Shown here piece after piece: positions 1-7,590 of a stretch of DNA of 64,000 nt (its first letter is position 1; each line of letters begins with the position of its first letter). The notes beneath the pieces were generated by a model that saw nothing but the letters and a program-made list of their open reading frames with translations, had not been told where the DNA came from and did not search any database. A program made the translations under genes and the position numbers. This DNA comes from Beggiatoa leptomitoformis. Lineage in GTDB: Bacteria > Pseudomonadota > Gammaproteobacteria > Beggiatoales > Beggiatoaceae. The stretch is taken from assembly GCF_001305575.3 (NCBI RefSeq), contig NZ_CP012373.2:2366261-2430260 (forward strand), read 5' to 3'.

Positions 1-233
1 ACGTAAGTGCGTGGCAACCATTAATAGGAAAACTCGCGTTGCAAGTGGATGATATTGATGCAGACCGTTATTTAGCACCGACACAAACCGCCAATAATAA
101 GTCGACAAACACAATCTTACCCGACTTGCCTTGGGCAGAAATACAGGCAACCAATCTGCAAGGCACAATCATGATTGATACGCTAAAGATGAATGATATT
201 ATTGTGAAAGATACGGCAATTGTGATTGAGTAA
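1..233 (+). CDS. AsmA-like protein, C-terminal end (partial)
   Basis: The gene enters from the left edge; the open frame runs from base 3 to the TAA at 231-233. The visible tail of about 76 residues has a 'VDDIDADRYL' motif, then a 'LQGTIMIDTLKMNDI' stretch. Both resemble the central-to-late part of AsmA-family proteins, inner-membrane-anchored proteins linked to outer-membrane lipid transport. In the family as I recall it, a further long beta-rich segment follows this point. Here the protein stops at once and the scpA start overlaps the stop codon (TAATG). It may therefore be a shortened family member or a C-terminally truncated gene. The assignment rests on a short stretch and is moderate. 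Confidence 0.5.
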   Translation, partial: VSAWQPLIGKLALQVDDIDADRYLAPTQTANNKSTNTILPDLPWAEIQATNLQGTIMIDTLKMNDIIVKDTAIVIE

Positions 234-1087
234 TGAATATAGTCACTGATACACCAGAATCTTCCCCCCTCGATAATCCGCTAGCCATTATTGAGGGCGC
301 GCCTTTTATTGATTTACCTGATGATTTATATATTCCGCCTGATGCGCTAAAGGTTTTTTTAGAACAGTTTGAAGGCCCTTTAGACTTATTGCTGTATCTC
401 ATCCAACATCAAAATATCAATATTTTAGATATTCCGATTGCCGAAGTTACACGTCAATACTTGCAGTTTATTGATTTAATGAAAGATTTTCAGCTTGATT
501 TGGCGGCTGAATATTTAGTGATGGCGGCTGTTTTAATGGAAATTAAATCGCGCTTGTTATTACCTGAACATCAAGCACGTGCTGAAGATGACCCAGCAAA
601 TGACCCTCGAGCAAAACTAGTTCAACAACTACAGGAATATGCCCGTTTTAAAAAGGCGGCAGAAACATTTGCTGTCATGCCCCAAGTCGGGCGGGAGCTT
701 TTCCCTGTTAGCGTGGATACGCCAGAAATCCCCTATGAAGTGATTATTCCGACTATTCCATGGTCAGCTTTATTACTTGCTATGAAAGAATTAATGGCAC
801 GTGCTGCCTTGTTTCGTTCACATCAAATTATGCTAGAGCCTTTATCTGTACGTGAACGCATGGGAATGATATTGGCGTGTTTAGAACAAGGGCGAGCAGT
901 GGCGTTTATTCACCTATTTACCGTAGAAGAAGGACGGGCGGGTGTTGTTGTCACCTTATTAGCCATTTTAGAATTAGCCAAAGAATCCCTGATTACAATT
1001 ACACAAGCGGAAATATTTAGCCCGATTCAAGTAGAAAAAAATACTGAACATCTACATATCAAATTGACGGCACTCAGTGATTATTAA
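233..1087 (+). CDS. scpA: Segregation and condensation protein A
   Basis: ScpA is the kleisin subunit that bridges SMC heads in the bacterial condensin complex, which compacts and segregates the chromosome. The 284-residue protein has the hallmark 'FEGPLDLLLYLI' near residues 46-57. It then has the conserved N-terminal helices ('YLVMAAVLMEIKSRLLLP') and a C-terminal winged-helix segment ('VVVTLLAILELAKE'). An N-terminal extension of about 40 residues before the kleisin core is acidic and proline-containing. The ATG overlaps the stop of the preceding gene by one base, indicating translational coupling. The usual partner scpB is not next to it: the following 320 bases hold only repeats, so scpB must be elsewhere. 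Confidence 0.93.
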   Translation: MNIVTDTPESSPLDNPLAIIEGAPFIDLPDDLYIPPDALKVFLEQFEGPLDLLLYLIQHQNINILDIPIAEVTRQYLQFIDLMKDFQLDLAAEYLVMAAVLMEIKSRLLLPEHQARAEDDPANDPRAKLVQQLQEYARFKKAAETFAVMPQVGRELFPVSVDTPEIPYEVIIPTIPWSALLLAMKELMARAALFRSHQIMLEPLSVRERMGMILACLEQGRAVAFIHLFTVEEGRAGVVVTLLAILELAKESLITITQAEIFSPIQVEKNTEHLHIKLTALSDY

Positions 1088-1139
1088 ATTGTTTGTTCTG
1101 CATTACCGATTATATTTGTTGTCAGGATTTACATCATTT

Positions 1140-1266
1140 TGCTCGTTACCAAGCTCTGCTCGGTAATGCCTGCCTTGCAAGCTCCGCTTGCCGAGTACAA
1201 GCGGACTTAGGCGTGGGGCGTTCAAGTACCCGCCAAGCATTACCAAGTGAAACTTGGTAACGAGCA
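1140..1266. repeat. 127-bp palindromic repeat element with 14-bp terminal inverted repeats
   Basis: The ends are perfect inverted repeats: TGCTCGTTACCAAG at 1140-1153 and its complement at 1253-1266. Inside is a chain of hairpins: TTACCAAGC/GCTCGGTAA near 1145-1167, a TTGCAAGC/GCTTGCC hairpin near 1175-1192, and TTACCAAG/CTTGGTAA at 1240-1260. It encodes no protein. The architecture fits a REP- or MITE-like mobile palindromic unit. I recall similar GTTACCAAG-type repeats in AT-rich filamentous Thiotrichales and in cyanobacteria, but this was not checked against a database. Confidence 0.7.
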
Positions 1267-1267
1267 A

Positions 1268-1300
1268 TACTTTTTTACGGAAATCTGTTGAATAGGTCAT
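1268..1300 (-). pseudogene. IS630-type transposase N-terminal relic
   Basis: On the minus strand an ATG at 1300 opens 11 codons reading MTYSTDFRKKV. This matches the N-terminus I recall for IS630-family transposases. The palindromic element then begins and the remaining frame is repeat sequence, so no transposase can be made. The likely reading is the left end of an IS630-like element broken by the palindromic repeat. The match is only 11 residues, hence modest confidence. Confidence 0.4.
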
Positions 1301-1410
1301 TTCTTATTCTCTTTTTAAAATACGGTTACTATATTTGTTGTCAGGATTTACATCATTTGGTACAACCCTATTTATAACTCTTTTTATTCACTAATTGGGA
1401 GATTATTGGC

Positions 1411-2526
1411 ATGGATAGTTTTCAAATAGGTCACGCCAGTGCAACACAATGGCAAGAAGCAATGGAAAGTTGTCTTGCACAAATGGACTTAAATAAACCT
1501 GCCAACTTAGGCTTTTTATATCTAACGGATAAATTTGCTGAGTCTGTCTATGATATTTTGTCGCACTTAAAACACCGTACTCAAATAGAACATTGGGTGG
1601 GTACAACGGGAATTGGTATCTGCTGCACAGGACAAGAATATTTTAATTCCCCTGCTATTGTGATGATGTTAGGTCAATTTCCTGAAAATTCTTTTAATAT
1701 TTTTAGTACCACTAATGAAGATTTTGACGATTTTGTCAGCACGCATCAAACATGGTTAGCGAGCAAACAACCGTTATTTGCTGTTGTACACGGCGACCCA
1801 CGCAATCAAAAAATTGCGCATCAAATCACGCAATTGAGTGAACGCATGGGCGAGGGGTTCTTAGTAGGTGGCTTAACCAGTTCGCGCCAACACTATTTTC
1901 AAATAGCGGATAATATTACAGAAGGTAATTTATCGGGCGTAATGTTTGACAGTAATGTTGTGGTAACAACCCGTTTAACACAGGGGTGTGCAACCATAGG
2001 GCAACGTCATCAAATTACTGAATCTAGCTATAACGTACTGGTTAAATTAGATGACCGTCCAGCACTAGATGTTTTTAATGAAGATATAGGTGAAGAATTA
2101 GCCAATGATTTAAATCAAGTTGCGGGGCATATTTTTGCAGCCTTACCTGTGCAAGGCTCAGACACAGGCGATTATTTAATCCGTAATTTAGTCGGGATTG
2201 ATAAGGAAAATAAATTAGTGGCTATTGGTGAATTAGTGAATACAGGAACACCCATTATATTTGCTCAGCGCGACTCACGAACAGCCCGCGAAGACCTGAT
2301 AAAAATGCTGAATAATATTAAAAAAGGTCTAACAACCACGCCAAAAGGGGGCGTTTATTATTCTTGCTTAGGACGGGGTGCAAATTTATTTGGGGAAAAC
2401 TCTGAAGAGCTAAAGATTATCCAATCGGTATTAGGCGATGTTCCACTGGTTGGTTTTTTTGCTAATGGGGAAATTTCGCACCAACGCTTGTATGGTTATA
2501 CAGGGGTATTAACCTTATTTTTATAA
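1411..2526 (+). CDS. FIST domain signal-transduction protein
   Basis: FIST proteins are sensory proteins thought to bind small ligands such as amino acids; they occur alone or fused to signalling domains. This 371-residue protein is a stand-alone FIST_N plus FIST_C. The N-terminal half has the 'EGFLVGGLTSSRQHYFQ' and 'NLSGVMFDSNVVVTTRLTQGC' elements. The C-terminal half ends with 'CLGRGANLFGE' and 'PLVGFFANGEI', the diagnostic FIST_C tail. There is no signal peptide or membrane segment, so it is cytoplasmic. No kinase, cyclase or chemotaxis gene is adjacent. It is monocistronic, preceded by the repeat nest and followed by a hairpin shared with convergent lysA. Confidence 0.85.
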   Translation: MDSFQIGHASATQWQEAMESCLAQMDLNKPANLGFLYLTDKFAESVYDILSHLKHRTQIEHWVGTTGIGICCTGQEYFNSPAIVMMLGQFPENSFNIFSTTNEDFDDFVSTHQTWLASKQPLFAVVHGDPRNQKIAHQITQLSERMGEGFLVGGLTSSRQHYFQIADNITEGNLSGVMFDSNVVVTTRLTQGCATIGQRHQITESSYNVLVKLDDRPALDVFNEDIGEELANDLNQVAGHIFAALPVQGSDTGDYLIRNLVGIDKENKLVAIGELVNTGTPIIFAQRDSRTAREDLIKMLNNIKKGLTTTPKGGVYYSCLGRGANLFGENSEELKIIQSVLGDVPLVGFFANGEISHQRLYGYTGVLTLFL

Positions 2527-2533
2527 CCTGACC

Positions 2534-2566
2534 GCAGATAACACCGTTTGAAGCGGTGTTATCTGC
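2534..2566. terminator. Hairpin between convergent FIST gene and lysA
   Basis: A perfect 13-bp stem (GCAGATAACACCG at 2534-2546, complement at 2554-2566) encloses a 7-base loop. It lies 8 bases after the FIST stop and 56 bases beyond the lysA stop, so it can serve both genes. There is no clear T-run on either side. A look-alike occurs at 30648-30684. Confidence 0.5.
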
Positions 2567-2621
2567 CTTCCCACAACCAGACATTAAAGCCAGTCTGAAT
2601 AAAGTTTATTCCGTTAATAAA

Positions 2622-3866
2622 TTACCAAATACGCTCCAACGCCCACAAATCTGCCACATTCTCCCGTTGGCGAATCACACGACATTCTGCACCCTGTACC
2701 ATAATCTCGGCAACACGTGGACGGCTGTTATAATTCGAACTCATTGCAAAACCATACGCACCTGCTGAACGAATCGCTAATAAATCATCTGGTTGTAAAG
2801 ATAGATTACGGTCTTTTGCTAAAAAATCGCCTGTTTCACAAATAGGTCCTACAATGTCATATTCTTGTGATGATATATCTTCACGCGGTATGACAGGGCT
2901 AACGGCTTGCCACGCGCTATACAATGCAGGGCGGATTAAATCATTCATTGCCGCATCAACAATGGCAAAATGCTTTTCAGGTGTTTGCTTTAAATATTCT
3001 ACTTTGGTTAACAGAATACCTGCATTTGCAACGATAACGCGCCCCGGTTCAAACACAATTTGATAAGGCGCATTACCTAAAATAGCTTGTAAGGCTTGCG
3101 CATACTCGACAACACTCGGTGGTGTTTCCGCATCATATTGCACCCCTAAACCGCCACCAAAATCAACATGTTTCAGCTCAATTCCTTGTTGCTTTAAGGT
3201 AGCGACTAATTGCATAACACGCTGTGCTGCATCAATAAAAGGTGTAATTTCGGTCAGTTGTGAGCCGATATGACAATCAACCCCTGTTACTTCAATATGT
3301 GGCAACTGAGCAGCCGTTGCATAAACCAATGGTGCAAGTGCGATATCAATACCAAACTTATTTTTTTTCATTCCCGTAGAAATATACGGGTGCGTTTTAG
3401 CATCCACATCAGGATTAACACGCAATGAAACAGGCGCGCGCTTGCCCATTTTGCCCGCAACGTCATTAAGGCGGAATAATTCTGCTTCTGATTCAACATT
3501 AAAACAAAAAATACCAAGCTCTAATGCTCTCTGCATTTCAGCAATGGTTTTACCCACGCCAGAAAATACAATTTTGTTTGCCTGTCCACCCGCGTGTAAA
3601 ACCCGTTCTAATTCGCCACCAGATACGATGTCAAAACCTGCACCGAGTTGTGCTAAGGTATTTAATACAGCAAGGTTTGAATTTGCTTTTACTGCATAAC
3701 AAATCAAATGCGGATAAGCGGTTAAGGCTCTATCAAAAGTTCGCCATTGCTGTTCAATAGCGGTGCGCGAATAAACATAACAAGGCGTGCCATACTGCTC
3801 AGCAATGCTCACTAAACTAATATCTTCAGCGTGTAACACGCCGTTTCTATACTGAAAACAATCCAT
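2622..3866 (-). CDS. lysA: Diaminopimelate decarboxylase
   Basis: LysA is a cytoplasmic PLP enzyme that decarboxylates meso-diaminopimelate to lysine, the last step of lysine synthesis. The 414-residue length is standard. The PLP-binding lysine is in 'CYAVKANSN' (Lys60), followed by 'GFDIVSGGEL'. Other fold-III landmarks are 'CHIGSQ', 'DFGGGLGV' and 'FEPGR', and the partner-subunit substrate motif 'CETGD' is near residue 340. Its ATG directly abuts the lptM stop codon, giving a tight lptM-lysA pair as in other Gammaproteobacteria. dapF, often next in this cluster, is absent; a convergent FIST gene follows. Confidence 0.97.
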   Translation of the reverse strand: MDCFQYRNGVLHAEDISLVSIAEQYGTPCYVYSRTAIEQQWRTFDRALTAYPHLICYAVKANSNLAVLNTLAQLGAGFDIVSGGELERVLHAGGQANKIVFSGVGKTIAEMQRALELGIFCFNVESEAELFRLNDVAGKMGKRAPVSLRVNPDVDAKTHPYISTGMKKNKFGIDIALAPLVYATAAQLPHIEVTGVDCHIGSQLTEITPFIDAAQRVMQLVATLKQQGIELKHVDFGGGLGVQYDAETPPSVVEYAQALQAILGNAPYQIVFEPGRVIVANAGILLTKVEYLKQTPEKHFAIVDAAMNDLIRPALYSAWQAVSPVIPREDISSQEYDIVGPICETGDFLAKDRNLSLQPDDLLAIRSAGAYGFAMSSNYNSRPRVAEIMVQGAECRVIRQRENVADLWALERIW

Positions 3867-4028
3867 TTATTTATTCTCATTGGTTTTAGAATGTACGGGA
3901 ATCACGGGGCTTTTTTTAGACAAAGCTTGTACATCATCAGGCACTGGACGGACTAAATCGCCTTTTTGCCCACAAGCAGTCAAATAGCAAAGCAATAATA
4001 CAATACATAAACCGTATGTTTTTTTCAT
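3867..4028 (-). CDS. lptM: LPS translocon maturation lipoprotein LptM
   Basis: This 53-residue lipoprotein starts at the ATG at 4028. An upstream in-frame ATG at 4112 would add 28 residues that spoil the signal peptide. The start reads MKKTYG, then a hydrophobic run, then the lipobox 'LTAC' with 'GQKGDL' directly after the cysteine. The C-GQKGxL motif upstream of lysA is characteristic of LptM (YifL), a small outer-membrane lipoprotein that helps LptD mature. The charged tail is short and variable, as usual in the family. It is divergent from the glycosyltransferase gene. Confidence 0.85.
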   Translation of the reverse strand: MKKTYGLCIVLLLCYLTACGQKGDLVRPVPDDVQALSKKSPVIPVHSKTNENK

Positions 4029-4153
4029 AGTATTTGCGGAAAATAATGGGGAATGACGGGTAAAATTGTATGATTTCTCATGGATAACAAGCAACACAAG
4101 CAATAAAATCACGGTATGATAAGATAAAACTTTTTATCTCAACGTGTGTTACT

Positions 4154-4885
4154 ATGCAAGATTATGAGTTACATAAAAAAGTTGTTATTTTAATCCCTGC
4201 AAAGAATGAAGCTCAAAGTGTTGGAACGGTTATTCAGGGCATTCAACGCTGTTTTTTTGGGCAAATTGTTGTCATTGATGATGCTAGCCAAGATGACACT
4301 GCAACAATTGCTCGTCAAGCAGGGGCGTATGTTATCCCGCTGGCTTATTCACTCGGTGCGTGGGGCGCAACACAAACAGGCTTGCGTTATGCGTGGCAAC
4401 AAGGATATGACATCGCCATTACGATGGACGCAGACGGACAGCACGAACCCGAATCAATCCCAACACTGTTAGCAACACTCGCCCCCGCGTATTGTGATGT
4501 TGTGATTGGCGCGCACCCCCAACGTGGAAGCCTAGCGCGTCGCTTGGCGTGGTCACTGTTTCGCTGGTTATCGGGTGTTACTTTAGAAGATTTAACTTCT
4601 GGCTTAAGAGGTTATAATAAAAAAGCCATTGCGATTTTAGCCTCTAATGAAGCGACATTATTGGATTATCAGGATATGGGTGTTTTAATGTTATTATCCC
4701 AAAATAACTTACTCATTGAGGAAGTGCCAATTCTCATGTATCCACGTAGCAGTGGGCATTCTCGCATTTTTAGCTCATGGTGGGCAGTCACGCACTATAT
4801 GGTTTATACCTTGACGCTCTGTCTTGCCCGCTCAAAACGGATTAGAATTCGGCAATTACCTCTTACTCCTACGATTTTTAAATGA
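4154..4885 (+). CDS. Family 2 glycosyltransferase (polyprenyl-phosphate sugar synthase-like)
   Basis: The 243-residue protein has the GT-A fold of family 2. It opens with 'VVILIPAKNEAQSVG', then 'IVVIDDASQDDT', and has the DxD-type metal motif in 'TMDADGQHEP' near residue 98. The later 'DLTSGLRGYNKKAI' segment is typical of dolichyl- or undecaprenyl-phosphate mannosyl/glucosyl transferases. A hydrophobic stretch near the C-terminus may touch the membrane. It overlaps the next gene, a DUF2304 membrane protein, by four bases (ATGA). This pairing is common and suggests the small protein anchors or assists the transferase. The sugar and acceptor cannot be read from sequence. Confidence 0.85.
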   Translation: MQDYELHKKVVILIPAKNEAQSVGTVIQGIQRCFFGQIVVIDDASQDDTATIARQAGAYVIPLAYSLGAWGATQTGLRYAWQQGYDIAITMDADGQHEPESIPTLLATLAPAYCDVVIGAHPQRGSLARRLAWSLFRWLSGVTLEDLTSGLRGYNKKAIAILASNEATLLDYQDMGVLMLLSQNNLLIEEVPILMYPRSSGHSRIFSSWWAVTHYMVYTLTLCLARSKRIRIRQLPLTPTIFK

Positions 4886-5244
4886 CCTATCAAGTGACTT
4901 CCGCCGTATTAGGATTAGGACTTGCTACCACCATTTTATGGTTAATTCGTCGTGACCGTTTACATGGTCATCATGCCTTTTGGTGGTTATTAACTGCGTT
5001 TCTAGTCGTCATTCTAGGGATTTTTCCTAGAATCATTGATTTTTTTGCCTTACAACTGGGGATTAGTTATCCACCAACCTTATTATTTGTATTGGGCATG
5101 AGTATGATTTTAATAAAAGTATTAAGTATTGATTTGCATCAATCGCAACTAGAACGCAAAATGCGCCGTTTAGCACAACGTTTGGCTCTTTTAGAAGCAG
5201 AGCAGATGAAACAACCGCCTGCGCAGAATAATGAAACGGATTAG
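4882..5244 (+). CDS. DUF2304 small membrane protein
   Basis: This is a 120-residue inner-membrane protein with three hydrophobic segments: near residues 5-22, 31-50 ('FWWLLTAFLVVILGIFP') and 60-80. A charged, coiled-coil-like tail follows ('LERKMRRLAQRLALLEAEQ'). The layout and position match DUF2304, found next to family 2 glycosyltransferases. Its ATG lies inside the stop of the transferase gene, so the two are probably translationally coupled and may form one membrane enzyme. The biochemical role of DUF2304 is not established. Confidence 0.72.
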   Translation: MTYQVTSAVLGLGLATTILWLIRRDRLHGHHAFWWLLTAFLVVILGIFPRIIDFFALQLGISYPPTLLFVLGMSMILIKVLSIDLHQSQLERKMRRLAQRLALLEAEQMKQPPAQNNETD

Positions 5245-5271
5245 TTATTTTTTACACAGAGATGCACAATC

Positions 5272-5985
5272 ATGCCTGATATTACTGACGATTTAAAGCA
5301 ATCACCCACCGTAGAATCCACACCAATACCTGACACTATTACACCGACCGTTGATTTTGTCGATTCAAGCGCGGTTATAATACCCTCAGAATCTTCTGAA
5401 TCCGTTGATAGTCTTGCTGATTTTACGGTTGATTTTGTTGCAGCTTTGTTTCCTGCTGTTTCACGGCGCAATATTGAAAAATATTTACCCGAAATATTAT
5501 CTGCTTTTAAAATCATGGGATTAATTGATAAAAAATTGGTATTGCTTGCATTAGCAACTATCCGTGTAGAATCTGTGCGTTTTGAACCCATTAGCGAATA
5601 TAAGTCTAAGTTTAATACTTCCCCTGATGGGCATCCATTTAATTTATATGATAATCGTGCAGATTTAGGCAATCGGGGTGAGCCTGATGGAGAGCGTTTT
5701 AGAGGACGGGGATTTATTCAATTAACAGGGCGTGTTAATTATGCAAAATACAGCGAACGATTAAAATTAAGCACTCAGTTAATTGATAATCCAGACTTAG
5801 CTAATGATCCTACTATTGCATCGCGTTTATTGGCACATTTTATTTTGGACAAAGAAGCCAGAATAAAACGTGCATTAGAAGCAAATGATTTAAAAAGTGC
5901 GCGTCGGGCTATTAATGGTGGTTCACACGGTTTGAAAGAATTTAGTGAAGCTTATCAAAAAGGTTTAGCCCTCTTAACTGTGTAG
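5272..5985 (+). CDS. GH19 chitinase/endolysin-like protein
   Basis: The C-terminal 170 residues resemble glycoside hydrolase family 19 (COG3179-type) enzymes, which cut chitin or peptidoglycan. The key landmark is 'RFRGRGFIQLTGRVNYAKY' near residues 142-160. It is preceded by 'IRVESVRFEPISEY', which carries the candidate catalytic glutamates. The first 60 residues are rich in Asp, Ser, Thr and Pro and contain neither a signal peptide nor a membrane segment. Export would need another route, or the enzyme acts like a phage endolysin. No holin or phage gene is nearby. It could be a domesticated endolysin or a toxin-like effector; substrate is unknown. Confidence 0.75.
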   Translation: MPDITDDLKQSPTVESTPIPDTITPTVDFVDSSAVIIPSESSESVDSLADFTVDFVAALFPAVSRRNIEKYLPEILSAFKIMGLIDKKLVLLALATIRVESVRFEPISEYKSKFNTSPDGHPFNLYDNRADLGNRGEPDGERFRGRGFIQLTGRVNYAKYSERLKLSTQLIDNPDLANDPTIASRLLAHFILDKEARIKRALEANDLKSARRAINGGSHGLKEFSEAYQKGLALLTV

Positions 5986-5993
5986 CTTAGACA

Positions 5994-6011
5994 GTGCAAA
6001 GGGATTTGCAC
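5994..6011. terminator. Short hairpin between convergent genes
   Basis: GTGCAAA at 5994-6000 pairs with TTTGCAC at 6005-6011 across a 4-base loop, between the GH19 stop and the convergent MocR-type gene. There is no strong T-tract, so it is a weak candidate bidirectional terminator. Confidence 0.35.
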
Positions 6012-6023
6012 CCTCTAATAATA

Positions 6024-7424
6024 TTAATGATGAATTTCTGCTAAAAACCGAAAAATGTCCGCATTTTCACAAAATGCCGCATTAAAGCGTAACCAAGGTG
6101 AAGATTCTTGATGTGGGCGAAATACATTCCCCGGTGCAAGCATAATTCCCTGTTTGGCGGCTAAACTCGCAATATGGGCGGCATCGTGACAATCTGGTAA
6201 CTTCGCCCAAATAAATAAACCGTGTTCAGTTTCTGCAAAAATTTCCAATCCTGCTTTTTCTAGTTGTTTCATGGTTTTTTCACGCGCGATTTGCACGCGC
6301 ATCCGCAATTTATCCAAATGTTTACGGTAATAACCATCAACAAGTACTTGGTGTACAACGCGTTCATTGGTTTCTGAGGTTGTTAAACTGGTTAATAATT
6401 TTAGGTCAACTAATGCGTGTAATATGTCCGCTCGAGCAGCAAGAAACCCAACTCGCACACTGGTAGTAATCGTTTTAGAAAAACTGCTGATATAAATCAC
6501 GCGCTGTAAATGGTCTAACGTTGCTAAACGTGGCACATTTGACGGGCTAAAATCACCATAAACATCGTCTTCAATAATAGTTAAATCATATTTTTCCGCG
6601 AGTTGTAAAATACGATGGGCATTGGCTTGGCTTAAACTAGTTCCTGTTGGGTTATGCAAGACGGTATTTGTAAAAAATACTTTTGGCTTATATCGTTGAA
6701 TCAGTGACTCCATTACTTGTGTGTCAGAACCATCTAGTGTGCGAGGTACACCCACTAATGTTGCCCCTAAGGCTTTTAAATGACCAAATAACGTGTAATA
6801 ACCGGGGTCATCAACCAATACAGCATCACCGGGGCGTACCAAATAACGTCCAACTAAGTCTATGGCATGTGTAGCCCCATAGGTGGTTATAATATTCTGT
6901 ATTGTCGTGACAATGCCCAGTTCCGCAAGGCGTTTTTGTAAGTCTTGACGTAAGGGCGTATAGCCATAAATATTGCCATATCCACCGCTTGCGTAGTCGT
7001 GATGCCGTGACACTGTCCGCATGGCTTTTTGTAAACTGGCTTCATCGCGCCATTCCACAGGTAACCAGCCACAACCGGGGGAAGCGTAATGGTCACTCGT
7101 ATGAAAAGATTGATGTAACAACCATAAGACATCAACAGCCCGTTCTAAATGACAGGGATTTTCTATAATCACTTCATTGGTGATTGGTTTAGTAACATAA
7201 AATCCTGAGCCTTTCCGTGATTCTAAATAGCCTGATGCCACTAATTTATCGTAGGCTTGAACAACCGTAAAACGACTAATGCAGTGTGTTTCTGCAAATT
7301 TGCGAATAGAAGGCAAGCGTGTTCCGTTGCGTAGTATTCGCGTATCCACTTGTTGTTGAATCCCGCGCACAATTTGTTCTATTAAAGAAACAGTGTCCTG
7401 ATTATTTAGACTAATTAAGGACAT
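6024..7424 (-). CDS. MocR-type GntR regulator with aminotransferase domain
   Basis: MocR regulators join an N-terminal GntR winged helix to a PLP-dependent fold-I aminotransferase-like domain. In this 466-residue protein the winged helix spans about residues 1-75 ('RNGTRLPSIRKFAETH', 'FTVVQAYDKLVASGYLES', 'GSGFYV'). The aminotransferase part follows, with 'TNTVLHNPTGTSLS', 'IIEDDVYGDF' and the PLP lysine in 'YISSFSKT'. I chose the ATG at 7424 because GGAG sits 6 bases before it; an upstream ATG at 7457 has no such site. It could be a regulator or a true transaminase. Its target is unknown; no vitamin B6 or GABA gene adjoins it. Confidence 0.88.
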   Translation of the reverse strand: MSLISLNNQDTVSLIEQIVRGIQQQVDTRILRNGTRLPSIRKFAETHCISRFTVVQAYDKLVASGYLESRKGSGFYVTKPITNEVIIENPCHLERAVDVLWLLHQSFHTSDHYASPGCGWLPVEWRDEASLQKAMRTVSRHHDYASGGYGNIYGYTPLRQDLQKRLAELGIVTTIQNIITTYGATHAIDLVGRYLVRPGDAVLVDDPGYYTLFGHLKALGATLVGVPRTLDGSDTQVMESLIQRYKPKVFFTNTVLHNPTGTSLSQANAHRILQLAEKYDLTIIEDDVYGDFSPSNVPRLATLDHLQRVIYISSFSKTITTSVRVGFLAARADILHALVDLKLLTSLTTSETNERVVHQVLVDGYYRKHLDKLRMRVQIAREKTMKQLEKAGLEIFAETEHGLFIWAKLPDCHDAAHIASLAAKQGIMLAPGNVFRPHQESSPWLRFNAAFCENADIFRFLAEIHH

Positions 7425-7528
7425 AACCAACTCCATGCCCTTAATATAGGGCAACAAATTTCTTAAATTACTTGCGGTAATAGTAATGTAATTTACACCA
7501 TATTTGTAATCACCTAAAAATTAAGGAC

Positions 7529-7563
7529 AAAAAAATACCCTCTGTTTTTAAGGCAGAGGGTAT
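7529..7563 (-). terminator. Rho-independent terminator of the Ig-repeat gene
   Basis: Read on the minus strand, a perfect 10-bp stem (ATACCCTCTG and its complement, at 7535-7544 and 7554-7563) is followed by seven T residues (7529-7535). It lies 28 bases beyond the stop of the large lipoprotein gene. This is one of the clearest terminators in the window. Confidence 0.88.
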
Positions 7564-7590
7564 GGTTGGTTTAGGGGATTAGCCTAGGGG

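Larger units (their letters stand above)
1111..1358. repeat. Pair of 29-bp direct repeats bracketing a mobile-looking insert
   Basis: A perfect 29-base direct repeat occurs at 1111-1139 and 1330-1358; it contains the core TTGTTGTCAGGATTTACAT. Between the copies lie a 127-bp palindromic element and a short transposase-like coding relic. The gap between scpA and the FIST gene (1088-1410) is otherwise free of genes. 29 bp is longer than a normal target-site duplication, so the repeats may themselves be a dispersed intergenic repeat or may result from recombination. Confidence 0.85.

Noticed and set aside
1103-1300. 65-codon minus-strand frame over the repeat nest
   Set aside because: Only the first 11 codons look protein-like (transposase N-terminus); the rest is palindromic repeat sequence, so it is treated as a relic.
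5241-5672. 143-codon minus-strand frame inside the GH19 gene
   Set aside because: The plus-strand frame has the conserved GH19 motif; this frame has none.
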